From assembly GCA_024811115.1 (NCBI GenBank), contig JAKOGH010000757.1, positions 1 through 64,000 of the forward strand: a stretch of DNA of 64,000 bases, written 5' to 3'. This DNA is from Terana coerulea (Eukaryota > Basidiomycota > Agaricomycetes > Polyporales > Phanerochaetaceae). Under the pieces are notes generated by a model that saw nothing but the letters and a program-made list of their open reading frames with translations, had not been told where the DNA came from and made no database searches. Both the position numbers and the translations under genes were made by a program. Below are positions 15,130 through 29,728 of the stretch, in pieces. The number at the start of each line of letters is the position of its first letter. The first letter of the stretch is position 1.

Positions 15130-16554
15130 TCACACCAGCACTCCACGGCCCTCGCTGCTGCCGCTGGCCCCAAGTTCCGAGTACGCCGGCAAGCTCTCCG
15201 AAGGCGAGTCCGTGCGCACCTCCTCCCCGCGCAGGATTGAGCGCGCGCGTCCCAGCGCCAGCCGCAGCTTCGTCGGGCGCCGCTGCGCGGGCGGGAGCAG
15301 CGTGATCGTCGTGGCGGCGGCGGCGACCTCGGACACGTACACGCTCGCAGGCGCTGCGACGTCCCTGTCCTGCAACCGTGACTGCGACTGCGGCCTGTCC
15401 GCGGACACGGCGCTGACAGAACTTGAATATCGCGGGGCAGGGAGACCACAGGGGGAGCGCGTAGCCTCCGGCGGGCTCCGAGTCGTGTTTTCCGTGGGGC
15501 GCGTCATCCCAGTGCGCGCCGCGTGCGCGTGCGGCGGCGCCGGCGGAGCACGAAGGCGAGCAGGAGGAGGAGGAGGAGCACCGTAGTGGGGATCGCGGCG
15601 GCGAGGACGATCGTCGCGAGATGCTGCGATAAGAACGTGCCGGTGGCGTTCGGTCCAGGCGACGACGGCGATGGTGGTTGAGAGGAGGGTGTCGCGGTGG
15701 ATGTCGGGGGTGTGGTGTCATTATTGGATGATAGAGTAGATGTGGGCGATAAAAGCATGGAAGCCGCGGGCGTAAGGGAGGTAGTAGAGCTTGACGATTG
15801 AGGGAGCGAGGACGTTGAGGTAGATGCCACCGAGGATGTGAAGAAAGCTCCTGGGCTTACACCTATACTGGGCAATACAGGTTCGTCATTGCTGCATAGA
15901 AATGATGTAAATGAGTCGACTGTCAAGGTATACATCCACCATGTACTCACGTCGTATACAGAGCATAGTCGATTATCAGATTCGACGCAAAGGCGGTCGG
16001 ATCTCCGTACCTACCATTGCGTACGGTGAAATTGTGGGCACCACTAGGTAGCGAGTTGTTGGAATAAATGAGGTAGTTTAAAGTAGGGTCTTCGGCCTGA
16101 TCCTGTTGCACATTCAACTGCAGACCGCCCACCATGTCCCCATCAATGAAGAACGCGTAGTCGACAGGGAAGGGGATCGAGCTGGGCGGTCGCGCGCCGT
16201 ATAAGTATATCGCAGAACCTGAAGCATAAACTAAAATTGGATACATCGCGGAAAGCCAGGAGCAGTGCACGCACCAGTGAACGTGAGCTGTGCGTATTGC
16301 TCAGTGTTGAGTGTCGGGCTGGCGGGGTCGAAGGTCTGCTCGTGCCAGCTCCCCTTGTACACGCCCTCTGGACTCAGGTGGATCGCACATGCATCCGTTA
16401 AGGTGCAGTTCGGGCCGACGTTCCACGCGTCGGGCGGGAAGAAAACGAACGTGGAGTCCGACAGCGGATTGGGGTATGTGTCGTCGATGGTGACGTTGAC
16501 GAGGGCGGCGGCGGCGAAGACGGGCCCCAAGAGCACCAGCGCGATGAATCGCAT
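15130..16554 (-). CDS. secreted-domain, Ser/Thr-rich single-pass membrane protein
   Basis: No enzyme function recognised; the architecture is the common basidiomycete one of a lectin-like exodomain, Ser/Thr stalk, single helix and cytoplasmic tail (SKG6-like). It starts MRFIALVLLGPVFAAAAL (signal peptide). The exodomain has VTIDDTYPNPLSDSTF and IYLYGARPPSS...DYAFFIDG. Introns end the first two exons in frame. A Ser/Thr-rich stalk follows, then the helix VLAAAIPTTVLLLLLLLAFV and a basic stop-transfer RRRRRTRTRR. After that the frame ends at 15504. A natural cytoplasmic tail (TRPTENTTRSPPEAT...SESLPAYSELG) continues in another frame to 15130, so an indel near 15508 is likely. Could act as a wall or surface sensor; inference only. 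Confidence 0.65.
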
Positions 16555-17421
16555 ATTAGCGGAGCGGTTGAAAGTATGGTGACTGGCGTCCTGGAGGCCG
16601 TTCCGTGCGCTGCACGTGAAGAGAAAGGAGAGTTAGGGTATACGAGTGGAAGACGAAAGAGAGAGACCAAACCAGCCAGGCGTACAGACGACCCAGATAA
16701 AATACTATCTGTGCGCCTGCCGCTATGGTTGGCACGATGAAGGCCTCTTGTTCTCGTAGCCGGTCCATCTCTACCGGAACAGTCAATGCTCCAGCGCGTG
16801 GCGGACATTGACAGCGTTTCAGGGTCAAATACACCAATCCTTGTTATTCTCGGTTTGCAGCCCGTCCCGTAAACCGTCCACTTTAAGAGTACTTTCTATT
16901 TGTGTCGAGGTGTCGTACTAACGTGAGTGCCAGTGGGAGGCTCCTACGTGGAGTGCTTTTGCTGCCAGTGGTGCCATTACACTTTTCAGGATCTACCGAA
17001 CCACAAATATTTCCTGCAAATGTACGACAGGGCCCGGATACTTCACTGACAGGGGGTGACAGGATCACTACTGAAGCGAAACTTTCAGCCTGTCCCTTGG
17101 GCTAGTAGCGATGCTGTCACTCACCTTGTGCGGTGGGCATCATACGACCTGAGCCAACATAATCAACGCACTTTGCACAAGAGCCGGACACAGCCTATAC
17201 GAGAGGCCACAGCGTCGATATGCGTTTTCGGCATGTGGTAAGTTAGCCAGGGGACTCGCGGGCGAGGCTCGGCCTCGCGGAGTTAAACGTAAACTCCCAC
17301 GCTCTTTAAAGCGTCGGGCCGGGCCGCCGGCCCCTGTTGGAGCCTGTCGGAGTTACGTCCTCGCGCTCCGCGGTAGTCCGCTATCCCGCACACCCTCCGC
17401 TCTCCAAATTCAACGACTTTG
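16555..17421. other. intergenic, no gene recognised
   Basis: Promoter side of the membrane-protein gene, then sequence with no supportable coding region up to the MULE-like element. Confidence 0.4.
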
Positions 17422-18913
17422 ACAGTGACTTAGTCTCGTTCCCATCCGTATCTATGACATTGGCCCTACGGGGCCTGCCGTGCGGAGATCGAAATGTCGA
17501 TGCACGGTAATGTAGGACCCCTGAATATGGGTCTGGATGCCTGTGGTCCGAACGGACAAAATTTTGGATTTTGACCCCCCTATGCCTGATTTTTGGCGGA
17601 CAAAATGGCCCAAATTTGGCCGAAGGCCTGTTGGTTGAACGGACGTCCGGTGAACCGCTGTATCGGATGCCTGTTGTAGCACGGACAGCTTGAGAGCGAC
17701 CTGGGAGCTACGCTTCAACGCATTGTACATGTTGTGGTGGTGTTGTGGTACAGCGTCCTATGGGAATAAGTCGAGTGGTCGGATGTTCGACTCTCTTAGG
17801 TGAATGTTTCGGCATTAATTTATGGTCCTCACTTTATTTTTGGCGACTTCTCATTCTCGTGACGGACAGAAAACGAGCACATACCAATGTAAATTCTCTC
17901 TCATACTCATGCTTGCAGAACAAACTATGGTATATAAAGACGTCGGAGCGAAAAAAAAATGGTGAAAAACGTCATTTTGGAAGGCCTGTGGGCCCAAAAC
18001 GGACAAATTTGAGAAAATCTGATCCCTGTTGCAAGAACGGACAAACCGCCGGCCGTAGGCCGCGAACCTGTTGCTAAACGGACATTTAGAGGCACAGTTT
18101 GCGTTGACATTTTGGCCTAAATTTGGTCCCCAGCCAACAGGCATCCAGACCCATATTCAGGGGTCCTGGTAATGTCATAGAACGTCTGGTCACTTCCCGA
18201 TCATCCAGGTGTAGATCGCTCGCACGTGATCGCACGCGAGCACTCTAAGCCACTGCTCTCGAGCCTCCAGTCTCACTGCAGCGCATATATGCCCGTAGTT
18301 TCCACTGTACCATTTTGTTTCATATAGTGTAAGATTGTATAGATACATGAATTATCAAGAACTCTACAAATTGGGACAGTCAGGCTGCCAGAGGTGTGCT
18401 AGAAGCTGAAGGGATCGGACTGAGGGACAGGGCACACCAGTATACAAACAGCCTCTCGGAATAAGGATTGAAGGTGGGGAATGTACTCCTAAGCTACCTT
18501 TTGCGATGCCCAAAGCCCTCAGGTACTCGCCACCTCTCCAGAAACAGCTCTACTACAGCCCTTGTTCGCGCAGGTTGTTTCTAGCATTGTTGGCTGGCTT
18601 GGGCGAAGTTATTGACCGGGGTGCACGTGAGGCAAGCGCAGGAGCGATAAGGGGAAACCGAAGAATTGAGGGAAGGACAGAGTTTAAAGAACGAAGGACG
18701 GGGCGAAGGGCGTTGTGAGCAAGGACAAAGCGAGGAAGGTCGTCGACGTGCAACGCGAGCCCGAGAGGCGTCACGTGCGAGCGATCTACACCTGGATGAT
18801 CGGAAGTCACCAGACGTTCTAACGCATCACCGTGCATCGATTATTCGATCTCCGCACGGCAGGCCCCGCTTTGATGCCTTAGACACGGAATGGGAACGAG
18901 ACTAACAGTGACT
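17422..18913. mobile_element. MULE-like element with long TIRs and 9-bp target duplication, containing a nested transposon
   Basis: The element proper runs 17431-18904. Both ends read TAGTCTCGTTCCCA inward and stay alignable for about 150 bases (CCTGCCGTGCGGAGATCGA, CATCCAGGTGTAGATCG, CACGTGA). ACAGTGACT directly flanks both ends (17422-17430 and 18905-18913), a 9-bp target duplication typical of Mutator-like elements. The core between the arms (about 18240-18765) has no transposase. The left arm is interrupted by another element at 17514-18167; without it the MULE would be about 0.81 kb. Confidence 0.8.
17514..18167. mobile_element. 654-bp non-autonomous transposon, hAT/KDZ-like, inserted in the MULE arm
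   Basis: Perfect inverted ends of about 30 bases start AGGACCCCTGAATATGGG. GGTAATGT is duplicated exactly at both borders (17506-17513 and 18168-18175). The uninterrupted right MULE arm gives the matching empty site (CGATGCACGGTGATGC on the complement near 18835). Inside, CCTGTTG...ACGGACA motifs recur in both orientations as subterminal repeats. No transposase. The 8-bp duplication fits hAT or KDZ superfamilies. Confidence 0.8.
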
Positions 18914-20835
18914 ACCGTTTCAAAGTTTCCACACAATACGCTGCTCGCTCGGAGGGCAACGCACACACAAAAGCGTTCATCCGCTCTCGTCGTTGCTGTG
19001 CAATGCTTACGCTTACAGCAAAGCACTTACTCGAAACTCGCAAGCCAAGGGCAACGTGAACATCGCTTGTTTTCCATAGATACTCTAGCCTCCCACGTAA
19101 CAGTGACACCAAGCAGGGAACATGCACGCCCTGGGAGCTCTCAAACCTTCACGCCGCCCGCACAATGGCCCCCGCGGCGCGCGTGGTGCGGCGGAGATGG
19201 GACGTGGGATTCGGAACAAGGCCCCCTGGCGCGCTTGGGTGCAGATCGGGTCCACCGACACGCAGCAGAGCCGCCTTTTGTCTCCTGCAAAGTGTGGTAA
19301 CGGTGGCGCACTGAAACGCGGCGCAAGGTCCATGCGTACGCCCATTTGGGAAAGCACCCGGTCTGCTTTTTGTTTGGTTAGATGTGTTGCTCAAGAAACA
19401 TATGCACAAATACAGTACTGAGACCCAGTGAGAATCGACAATGTGGAGAGATGTTTAGAAATGCGCTCAGCGTCATTGAGGACAGAAGAGGACAGTTGCG
19501 CTCAGGAACGGAAAAACTGGAAGGATAGGAACAGATAGGCACATATAGCGCCCGTCGCGAAACGTTCAGAACCGCTCTCGTATGTGAGGATATGTAAGGA
19601 AATGTTCTCATTATATGCTATATATACACTCGTATCTAGCAGTTCCGATCCGTAATACAGCCTATCCAGCATGCTGTGGTCAACTAGAAATGCGAGGCCT
19701 GCTAAGTCAAAGATATTAGGTGGATGACTCAAGGCGGTCTGTACATAGCACTCACGAGGCTCGTGCTTGCAGAGCAGACAGGCGGACTTGGGTGGCGGGT
19801 AACTCTCCGAGCACGGTTCTCAAGCTGCATCGACGTAGCCACCGGTTGCGCGTATGAGGATGATTGATGAGGGGTAGCTGAGTGACTCCTGACAGTGCGA
19901 GGATGGTCGGGGATCTGTGTATTGCTTTAGTGTTGTGTTTACTGAGCGCAAAAGGCTAGATCATACCACGTACAGGCCGCACAATGTTGCTACACATCTC
20001 TATAGAATGGTAAAGTTAGTTCAGTTTTGAATAGCTGTAGTTACGTACATCGCCCATAGGTGCAACCCTTCAATCTGCGTTGTTGTCACCTTTCGCGCGC
20101 GAACGTTGAAGATCGGTAACGACGTGCCTGTAATAGTGCCATATAGAGCCCTCCGCATGATTTTGAGACGCATATATGCAGCCTTATCAGAGCAGTTCAT
20201 GTTTTTCGAAGTCAACACTTACCGGTACCTGCTCAGCCCGTAGTCTTTGCGCAGAGGATGCTCCCGGGCGACATCTGTCCATGCTTGTCGAATAAAAGGG
20301 GGCAGGCCGGTCAGGGAGGTGAATCGGAACGGATGGCGGGGATGGCGGGGATGGCAGGGATGGTGGTCGTGCGCAGCAAAGTGGACTTGTCACTTGGGGC
20401 ACGCTCGTCCTCCTTATGGTAAGCGCAAACTGCCGAGGGTTCCAGATTGGGAGCGGGGCGGAGGGTAAGATCGGCGGGACGACGTGGGCAACAGGCGCGC
20501 GTCGAGGTGCGCAGAGCAGGATGCGCAACTCGCCACGACAAGGACGAGCAATGTTCGCATCGCGCTACGCGTCGCATGCATGACACTGCGCAATGGGGCT
20601 GGTCGCGTCGACATGAGCATCGTGACGCACGTCGAGCGGACGCGTCGGTGTCGGACGTCGCGATTATGTAACATTAAGCGCGCGGACAAATAGGCCCAAA
20701 TACGGTAGAAGCGGACAGAAACATATTCCATAACGTGTTTACATACAGGTGCGTTTGAGAACGGATATGCGCAATGTCGCTTCTCACTGGGACTGAGAGC
20801 TGCGAAAGCGATGTTTGTAATACGACAAAGTAGCC
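18914..20835. other. intergenic with a 9-bp minisatellite
   Basis: No gene recognised. At 20331-20363 the unit GGATGGCGG repeats about four times with small changes. Confidence 0.4.
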
Positions 20836-23062
<2,227 letters not shown>

Positions 23063-24649
23063 GGTGCGTCGTCGAGGGAGAGTAGAGAGCCGTACGAGGG
23101 CGTCCGTGTTCGCTAACGTACTCGCTTGGGCCGGCTAACAAAAGCAAATAGGCGGCGCCACGTCGCGAGCTTGTTCGGCAGCCACCTGTCTGTTAGAACA
23201 AGGACGGTGGCGCATCTGCCAGAGCTCCTGGTCCGGTGCCTTACTGTAAGAAACATGCGCGTCTGCCACCTGTGTGCAGGAGAGTTCAGTCGGACGTTTC
23301 CACCTTCGTAAAGCTTGCACAACTCACCTTGCATCTCGTTCCGGTTCCTCTCACATTCTTTTACATCGTTTCTGCGCGCTGCATGCTACCAGCCCGCCCA
23401 GAGGTGATATAGTCTTGAATGCATGATGCGCGCGGTGACGCGAAGGTTGTAACCGGAGATCGTCGCGGACCTGCATGCCAGAGACTCTGGAAGATACTTA
23501 CACTTTCAGACCAGTCATATTTTCACGGCAACTGCCGCATGGAATTTACGCCACATTTTCCACGGGTACCATCAAAGTTGATCAAGCCTTCGCCAGCGCC
23601 GTGCAGCCACTGGCAGCCGCTACAAGTTCTCCTACCAAGTTCTCCAAGCTGCAGCCAGCTCCTCAGCCAGTGTAGCTTTACATACAGCTCTATCAACTAA
23701 AACTGATACCAACTACAGTTTGTACCAAGGCCAAAGCTTCGCAGCGCGCCATACCAAGGCGATGCTAGCCAAGTTCAACCTTCCGCCGCTGAGTCTGATT
23801 CGACCTCAGGCTAGGAGTCTCCCCCTTGCGGAGTAGCCAGAATGTTGTCAGCGGATGGTTCGTGTGTCCAACCCAACCGACGGTTCGGACAATGCTGTTG
23901 TCGTCAAGAGCCTCCAGGCCGTTCTGACCTCAATTTGTCCGGACTGGCCGCCCGCCTATTAGGGTATTTTCCGGGGTCCTGCCGCACGCTGTAGTGGCAA
24001 CGATGTATGCTATCCTACAGATGACGGTGCCCCAATCTAAACTCGTACTAAACTACGTCTATTCACAATTTCCAACTTACCATCAAATTCAACAAAAGTG
24101 TCGCTATAGGACATGGCTCCCTGCTGCTACGTATACGTAGTGACCTCTGAGCTCGATGCACAACTGGAAACCTCAGTGCCTTACGTCTGAATCCCATTCC
24201 GGCAAGCATTGATCTTGTGGCGTTCCTAACATGTACAACGCGACTCCCGTAGGCTTGTCCTTGCGTCAGTTTGTCAGTAACTGCTACCAGCTGCACTTCA
24301 GGGCCCCGTCGCTTCCACTCCTCCGACCCCAACACTCTGGACATTGCTGAGTAAGAGAATGCTAATCCCAGTGCGCAATTACATATGTATAACTAACATA
24401 CATTCGTGTGAGTCTCCCTTAGCATATCACCGTGTCTATACCGTATGTACGAGACAGCCTGCGCCCCGTGCTCATACACAGGATCCTGAGCCAAAGGGTC
24501 CATGCGTAGGAGCTATGCGGTATCCTCCGGTCGCTGAGCTGCGACACTTTTGAGCGGGGGCGGGCTGGGGCAGGCGGACTGCGGGTATATGGCGCGCGGC
24601 GAGGCGTGCAGAGCGCGCCTGAGCAGGCTGTGTGAAGGATGGGACGGGT
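23063..24649. other. intergenic, no gene recognised
   Basis: Includes the GH47 promoter. Nothing else can be supported on either strand. Confidence 0.4.
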
Positions 24650-26193
24650 TCACTCCCGTGGACCGTGCCGAATGAACTTCGGGTCCACTTCGCCGTCTGC
24701 TGGCTCGTTAGACGTTGCGGATGATGGGGGATCCGAGATGAAGATGTTGCTGCCTTTGATGTTGAGGAAGGTATACTTGGAGACGATGTTAGTATCGGAA
24801 AGAGAACTAGATCACATTGTGCAACCGTACCTCCCCGAGCTCCGCTCCACTCTGCCTGTTGTAGTTCACGTATACCAAGTTGGGCTCCATCATGACCGGA
24901 CGCAGACCCGCCGCCTCCAGCAACTCCCACCAGCTCAAGAAGTCGCTGAACTTCTTGCTCCACAGGTGCAGCTCGATCTGCAGCTGGCCAAACGGAAGGG
25001 GCCGCCCGCTGTCGACGTACGGCTGCAACATGGCGCGGACGGTGTCGAACTCGTAGCCCTCAATGTCGATCTTGAGGATGTCGATGAACGTATGGCCGTT
25101 AGTCTCCATGACGTTCTCAAGGGTGTACAGTTTCGGATCGTCGTTCTTCGCATGCTTGTCCTCTGGGCCGAGCTGGACGTGCGAGGCGAAGTGTGTACGG
25201 TGTTTCCGTGAGAAGGAGGCGTGTGAGACTTGTCGTCCGAAGCCCTTGCGCTGATGGTCGTAGCCCCAGATTTCGCACAGTTCTGTGTTCTCTAGCACCG
25301 AGGCCTCCCAAGATGATTCCCAATCCATTCCTGCAATGAGGGTGTCAGTGAGAGCAGACATATGCATACAAGCAGGCATGATAGGGCATAGTTGACGAGC
25401 CATATCCTAAACGTCGGAGACTTGGCTTTACTCCAACCCCCGGAGTGAAGACAAAGTGCTTCAATAGTTCCCCAACGGCGCTTTCATGTGAAAACTGAGC
25501 TTCTAGGGTTGTGCTGCGAAATATGTCTCTGCGTGACCTGCAGGCACCGCAATAACGACCTGCAGGGACGAAGTGCACTATACACCAATACGACTGAACA
25601 AAGCTTCGAAGGCCAGCTCTTCGCACCCCCTCTGGCCCATACACCTGTGTGGAGAACAAATTCACTCACCAAAAGAGTAGATGATGCAATCTGGCTTTTG
25701 TGCAATGCGAGAAACACCACACGACCATTTCCCTCCATCCCCTAATGTGCCAATCCGTTCCAGTTCGTGAGGGCAGTTGAATGCAGGCGGAAAGAAGTCC
25801 CCTATAGGAGGTATGTTTCAGCTCTAGCAGCGCTCGCCAGCAGCGCTTTCACTTACAGACGGTGTATGCTGGCCATGGGTCTTGGTTTGGCGGAAACCTG
25901 TACACACGGTTAACTCACTCCGGCGATGCAAAACTCCGAGGTACGCACATAACAACTTGCGAAGGCGAAGGCCCATGTTTCTTAATGAGAGTCTGTCTCT
26001 TCTCTACCACTTTCCTATACGCCTTCTCTGCCCGTTCCACTCTCGCCGAGAGCGTTGAATCTCCAGGAAAACCGACGGTGTTCGCGGTGTAGTCATGTGT
26101 AGGGTAGGGCGCGTTGAGGTACAGGAAGGAGCCAATGATGAGGACGGCGAAGAGGAGGGCGTAGCGAGGGTGTCGCTGGAGTATGTGCGGCAT
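24650..26193 (-). CDS. type II membrane methyltransferase-like protein, paralogue
   Basis: Paralogue of the gene at 13731-14895. It starts MPHILQRHPRYALLFAVLII with anchor FAVLIIGSFLYLNAPYP. Exon 1 ends at 25949 (GTGCGT donor) and joins FPPNQDPWPAYTV, then WDFFPPAFNCPHELERIG, GTLGDGGKWSCG and IIYSFG. A long intron (25331-25669, 339 nt) precedes MDWESSWEASVLEN, CEIWGYD, ILKIDIEGYEFDTV and FLSWWELLEAAGLRP. The last exon, after a GTACGG donor at 24830, reads YTFLNIKG...RHGPRE and stops at 24650. All exon joins are in frame, so it looks intact. Function as in its paralogue: probable luminal methyltransferase-fold enzyme with degenerate SAM motif and unknown substrate. Confidence 0.8.
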
Positions 26194-26845
26194 GCTGGTG
26201 GTGGTTAGGCCGGAGCCCCTCTATGTGCCTGTGGCGGTCGTCGTGGTGGTCGTCGTAGCGGGACACTCAGACTTGTCCTGTCCGCGAGAAGTCGTCGCGA
26301 GAGTGCTGGCGAGAGTTTCGCAGCGATCGCACGGGAGTCTAGGCCTTTACCGGAAGCCGTGATTGGGGGCTACAAGCTTTCTTAGTCGCATACAAATGAC
26401 TGCTTACTCTGCTGATCCCATCAGTGCCAACTTTGTATGCCCCATACAATGCGGCTGAAGACGAGGTGTCAATGAACAGGCATTCAAGATACGAGCCAGA
26501 TGCCTGGCAATCATGCCTAGGTACTGCAGTTCAGTGAAAGCAATGAATCGAATCAACTTTGGCTTTTTCTACTTGTGCCTTTGCAAATTATCGGTAAGAT
26601 AGAATCCAACACCGCACTTACAGCACAGCAATCAATAATGTATGAGCCACGAGTTGCCCAAGGAACAAGTAGTTTATTAGCTTAAATAGTGTCCGTGAGA
26701 TGGGGTGGTATACAATGTCTCGTCTTGATAGTTCCTGTCGGTCATATACATAGCTTGAATGTGGAAGCCCATGAATTGGATTACCCCGGGTCGACCCCAC
26801 GCTTCGTGTCCGGGCCGATCGTCGGCGCACCCCTGCTTTACGGTA
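26194..26845. other. intergenic with a locally repeated segment
   Basis: Around 26395-26455 a segment (TGATCCCATCAGTGCC, then TTTGTATGCCCCATACAAT) recurs in altered form at 42115-42175 and 47215-47295. No gene seen. Confidence 0.45.
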
Positions 26846-28924
26846 TTACCCCCCGACTCCCCACACTTCGAGCCCCACACATTCGAAGGTAATACCTTCG
26901 CCCTGCCTCGGGCCTGCCGAGCACAGCGGCTCGTTGTCAAACGTAGGACACCGTGCGGATGAGCCGTCCGCAAGGGTCTCGTCGAGGTACAGACCGTAAT
27001 GGCCTTCGCTATAGAGGAACTTAGATGGAATGCACTCCTGAATTGTATCCGAGCGCACGTACCCTCCGCCGAATGAGATGTACTCCGGGTCACACAACGC
27101 TACGTAGTCATTCTTGCCGGTCCACTTGTACACCTTCAGCTTGTCTTCTGTGGCTGACCTCCACAAAAATCTGCGTGCACCATTAGCTCTCCTGCCCACC
27201 ACAAACGCGGTGCAACCGTACGATTCGCCACTGCCGTAATACGACCCCTTGCTCATGCGTAAACCCTCGCCCATCCACGCTCCGAAGACGGTATCGTTCG
27301 AGTCGCGCATCACGACCAGAGCACCGCCGGTATGAGCCTCACAACGACCATACAGTGTGTTGAGGGATACGCCGTGTTGATCTATGCTATACAGCAGTGA
27401 CCATGACCGTGGAAGTCGCTTTAAAGCGGGCAAATGTGGTCTCAGCTAAACAGTATTCTCGCTTTAGTTGTGAATACCGAATCAAAGTATGCACCCACCT
27501 TGTCGGCTAATGGAACGCTCAAGATCCCATGAGTCCCTCTTTCCGGCCCGTCAGCTTTATGCTCGCCCGTTCCACGTTTTCCTTGTCAAACTCAAAACCC
27601 TTGTTCCACGCGCGGTCGCCCGCAAACCCGGTGCGCCTGACGGCGCAACGTATGTGTGCGCGCCGAAGGGTGTGCCGTGGCTTATACTCGTCGGCAATGC
27701 ACCGGAATCGTAGATGCTCTTGACGGCATACCTTCTGGTTCATATGGTCGCGGGGGTGGCGGGGAAACTGATGGGCCAGGACGTGAGAGGAGGGATGAGA
27801 CCCATTTGGTAGGAAAGGAGGAAGCGGCAGAGGTGAACGATGAAGGTGTGAAATACGACTGCGTCCGCTGCACTTCCGGCGTCGAGGGGCGCATTGGCGT
27901 GGCCGGTATTGACGGGGACCGAAGCCGCCCTGGTTCGGTCCAGTTGGATGCGCGCGTTGGATGGCGCGATCGAACCTTTGGCTCGGGTGTCTCTGAAGGC
28001 GGTGGACGAGGCGTGGAGGTACGGGACGCGCTGAGACTCTGGCTCTCTGTTGTTGAATGGAACATGGGGTCATCTTCGTGCTCAAGGACCTCGTCCAAAA
28101 GATCGGTGGGCGGGTCAAATGGAGGTTGTGGACTGTGGCTGGGACTGATTCGGGCTGGCGGCGCGATGGCAGGGGTCATGAGAGGTGGGTTGGCCCTCGA
28201 CATAGGTTGTTGGGCATGAATAGTTTGCGGTTGGATAATAGGTGAGTGGAATGAGTGGGCGGATCTTGAGTCCAGGGGTCGGTCAAGGAAATCGATAAGT
28301 GTCGATCCAGATGTATGTAAAGTCTGTGCCGGCGCCGTCCCAAGACTGGAACCCGGTCTCGAGGGTGTTGGCGTCAGCTTAGACGACGAAGCTTCTGCGA
28401 AGCCACGAGTCTGCTGCGTCTCCATTGCATCGTGCGTGTCTGCGTAGCATGTTGGCGTTAATCCTTCACGCACAAACACGAGAAGCACGCACCATCTCGC
28501 AGGAAGTACAGGGGTCGTCCTCGTGGTTCAGCAGCTCATCCACCACAGCCCTCTTGTTTCTCTCCGTCGCCGCCTTCGCCTCCTCCATAAAGCGGTCGAA
28601 GAACCCAAACTTCTGGAGCCCCGCAAAAGGATCTGCTACATCGGGCGCAGGGCCTAGCGCATGCAGAGGGTGTTCAGTTGACGGCACCGAGACGAATGAG
28701 CCAAAGTCAGAGTCTACCGAAGAGGTTCGGGAGTGACGGATTGGCGGTCTAATTGGCTCAACCACACTACTGTCAGCTACAGGATTAAGAATAGGAGATG
28801 CTCGAGGTGTTGAGGGAGAGAAGAGGGTTGCGAAGATATCGTCTTTGGCATCATTGTTGGGTGTCTGCCCCGAACCCGCGGGTAGAGGTATTAACGATGG
28901 TATGGTAGACAGTGGTTGTGTCAT
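26846..28924 (-). CDS. OXR1: OXR1-family protein with C-terminal TLDc domain
   Basis: Oxidation-resistance family; relatives protect against oxidative stress and bind the V-ATPase. It starts MTQPLSTIPSLIPLPAG. The N-terminal half is low-complexity and Ser/Pro-rich, with DPFAGLQKFGFFDRFMEEAK and a second exon bearing FDPPTDLLDEVLEHEDDP. The C-terminal TLDc domain reads RSWSLLYSIDQHGVSLNTLY, FGAWMGEGLRMSKGSYYGSG, VYKWTGKNDYVALCDPEYIS and CPTFDNEPLC...GLEVWGVGG, the usual end of the family. Frame has to change near 27685, 27628 (CCC on the plus strand) and 27526 (CCC), each like a lost base, to join SHGTPFGAHTYVAPSGAPG, FAGDRAWNKGFEFDKENV and LSVPLADK. Probably sequencing indels; domain call is secure. 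Fragments of this gene recur at 41.6 and 46.4-47.0 kb. Confidence 0.9.
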
Positions 28925-29728
28925 GCTGTAGATGTTGTCGGTAACAAAATGGTATCATGAAGTACGCTCTAAAGCCTCAAGTACGTCACTTCATGAGTTT
29001 AAAATACATAGCCGTAAATTGAGGTGCTCACCACAGTACCGCTAGCATAGGATAAGCAGAAATACACTGAAATGGGCTGGATCCCACTTTCGTGCCAGGC
29101 TTAAAACGCACGGACAGCAGTGGGTATGAATATTTCTTCCGAGGCACGGTGGTGGGAGACGATGAGATGCAGCAGTTCGGAGGCGCCCTACGAAAACACG
29201 GCGCTTCAGACCCTTTCAGACCTTTTCGGCATCCTTCAACCTTGCATGCCTGCTTCAAGTTGGCGGCCTGACTTCCACACAGCAAACCCACTCAGCAGGT
29301 GCCGCAGTCCACTGCACACAACTGGGCGGCCATTGGTAACTTCAGTACGGGATTGTAGTTCATAAAGGCAACGCCAGGCTGCGGCCTTCGAAAACCAACC
29401 AGTCCAATGCTAGTCCACCACAAGCCAGGTACACTCAAATGTGCTCGTCGTTGAAAGACCTGTGAGACGTAAGCAAGCAGCGCCGATCTCTTCCAAAAGA
29501 GTGTGGTTTCTTCAACGCATGTTTGGCATATGGTGGTACATATATGTAATAAAAGGTATACATGCAAAATACAACATCCCCCCACGCGGAGTTTCGTACA
29601 TCTTGACTCGGTCGCCGCGCGGCGAAGCCAGATTCCGCCCGCGAAGAGGTATCCTGCCCAAAAAGAAATTTGTCAGTGTAGGGAGACGGGGTAGGTGGTG
29701 CGTCGGTCACGTACAGGGCTAAACACTA
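28925..29728. other. intergenic, no gene recognised
   Basis: OXR1 promoter side and 3' flank of the next gene. GTATGAATATTTC at about 29123 recurs at 47115, extending the similarity with the duplicated block. Confidence 0.4.

Noticed and set aside
14892..15721. Overlapping long frames on both strands around 15.0-15.7 kb
   Set aside because: High GC removes stop codons in all frames; only the minus-strand frames continuing the membrane protein fit its domain plan.
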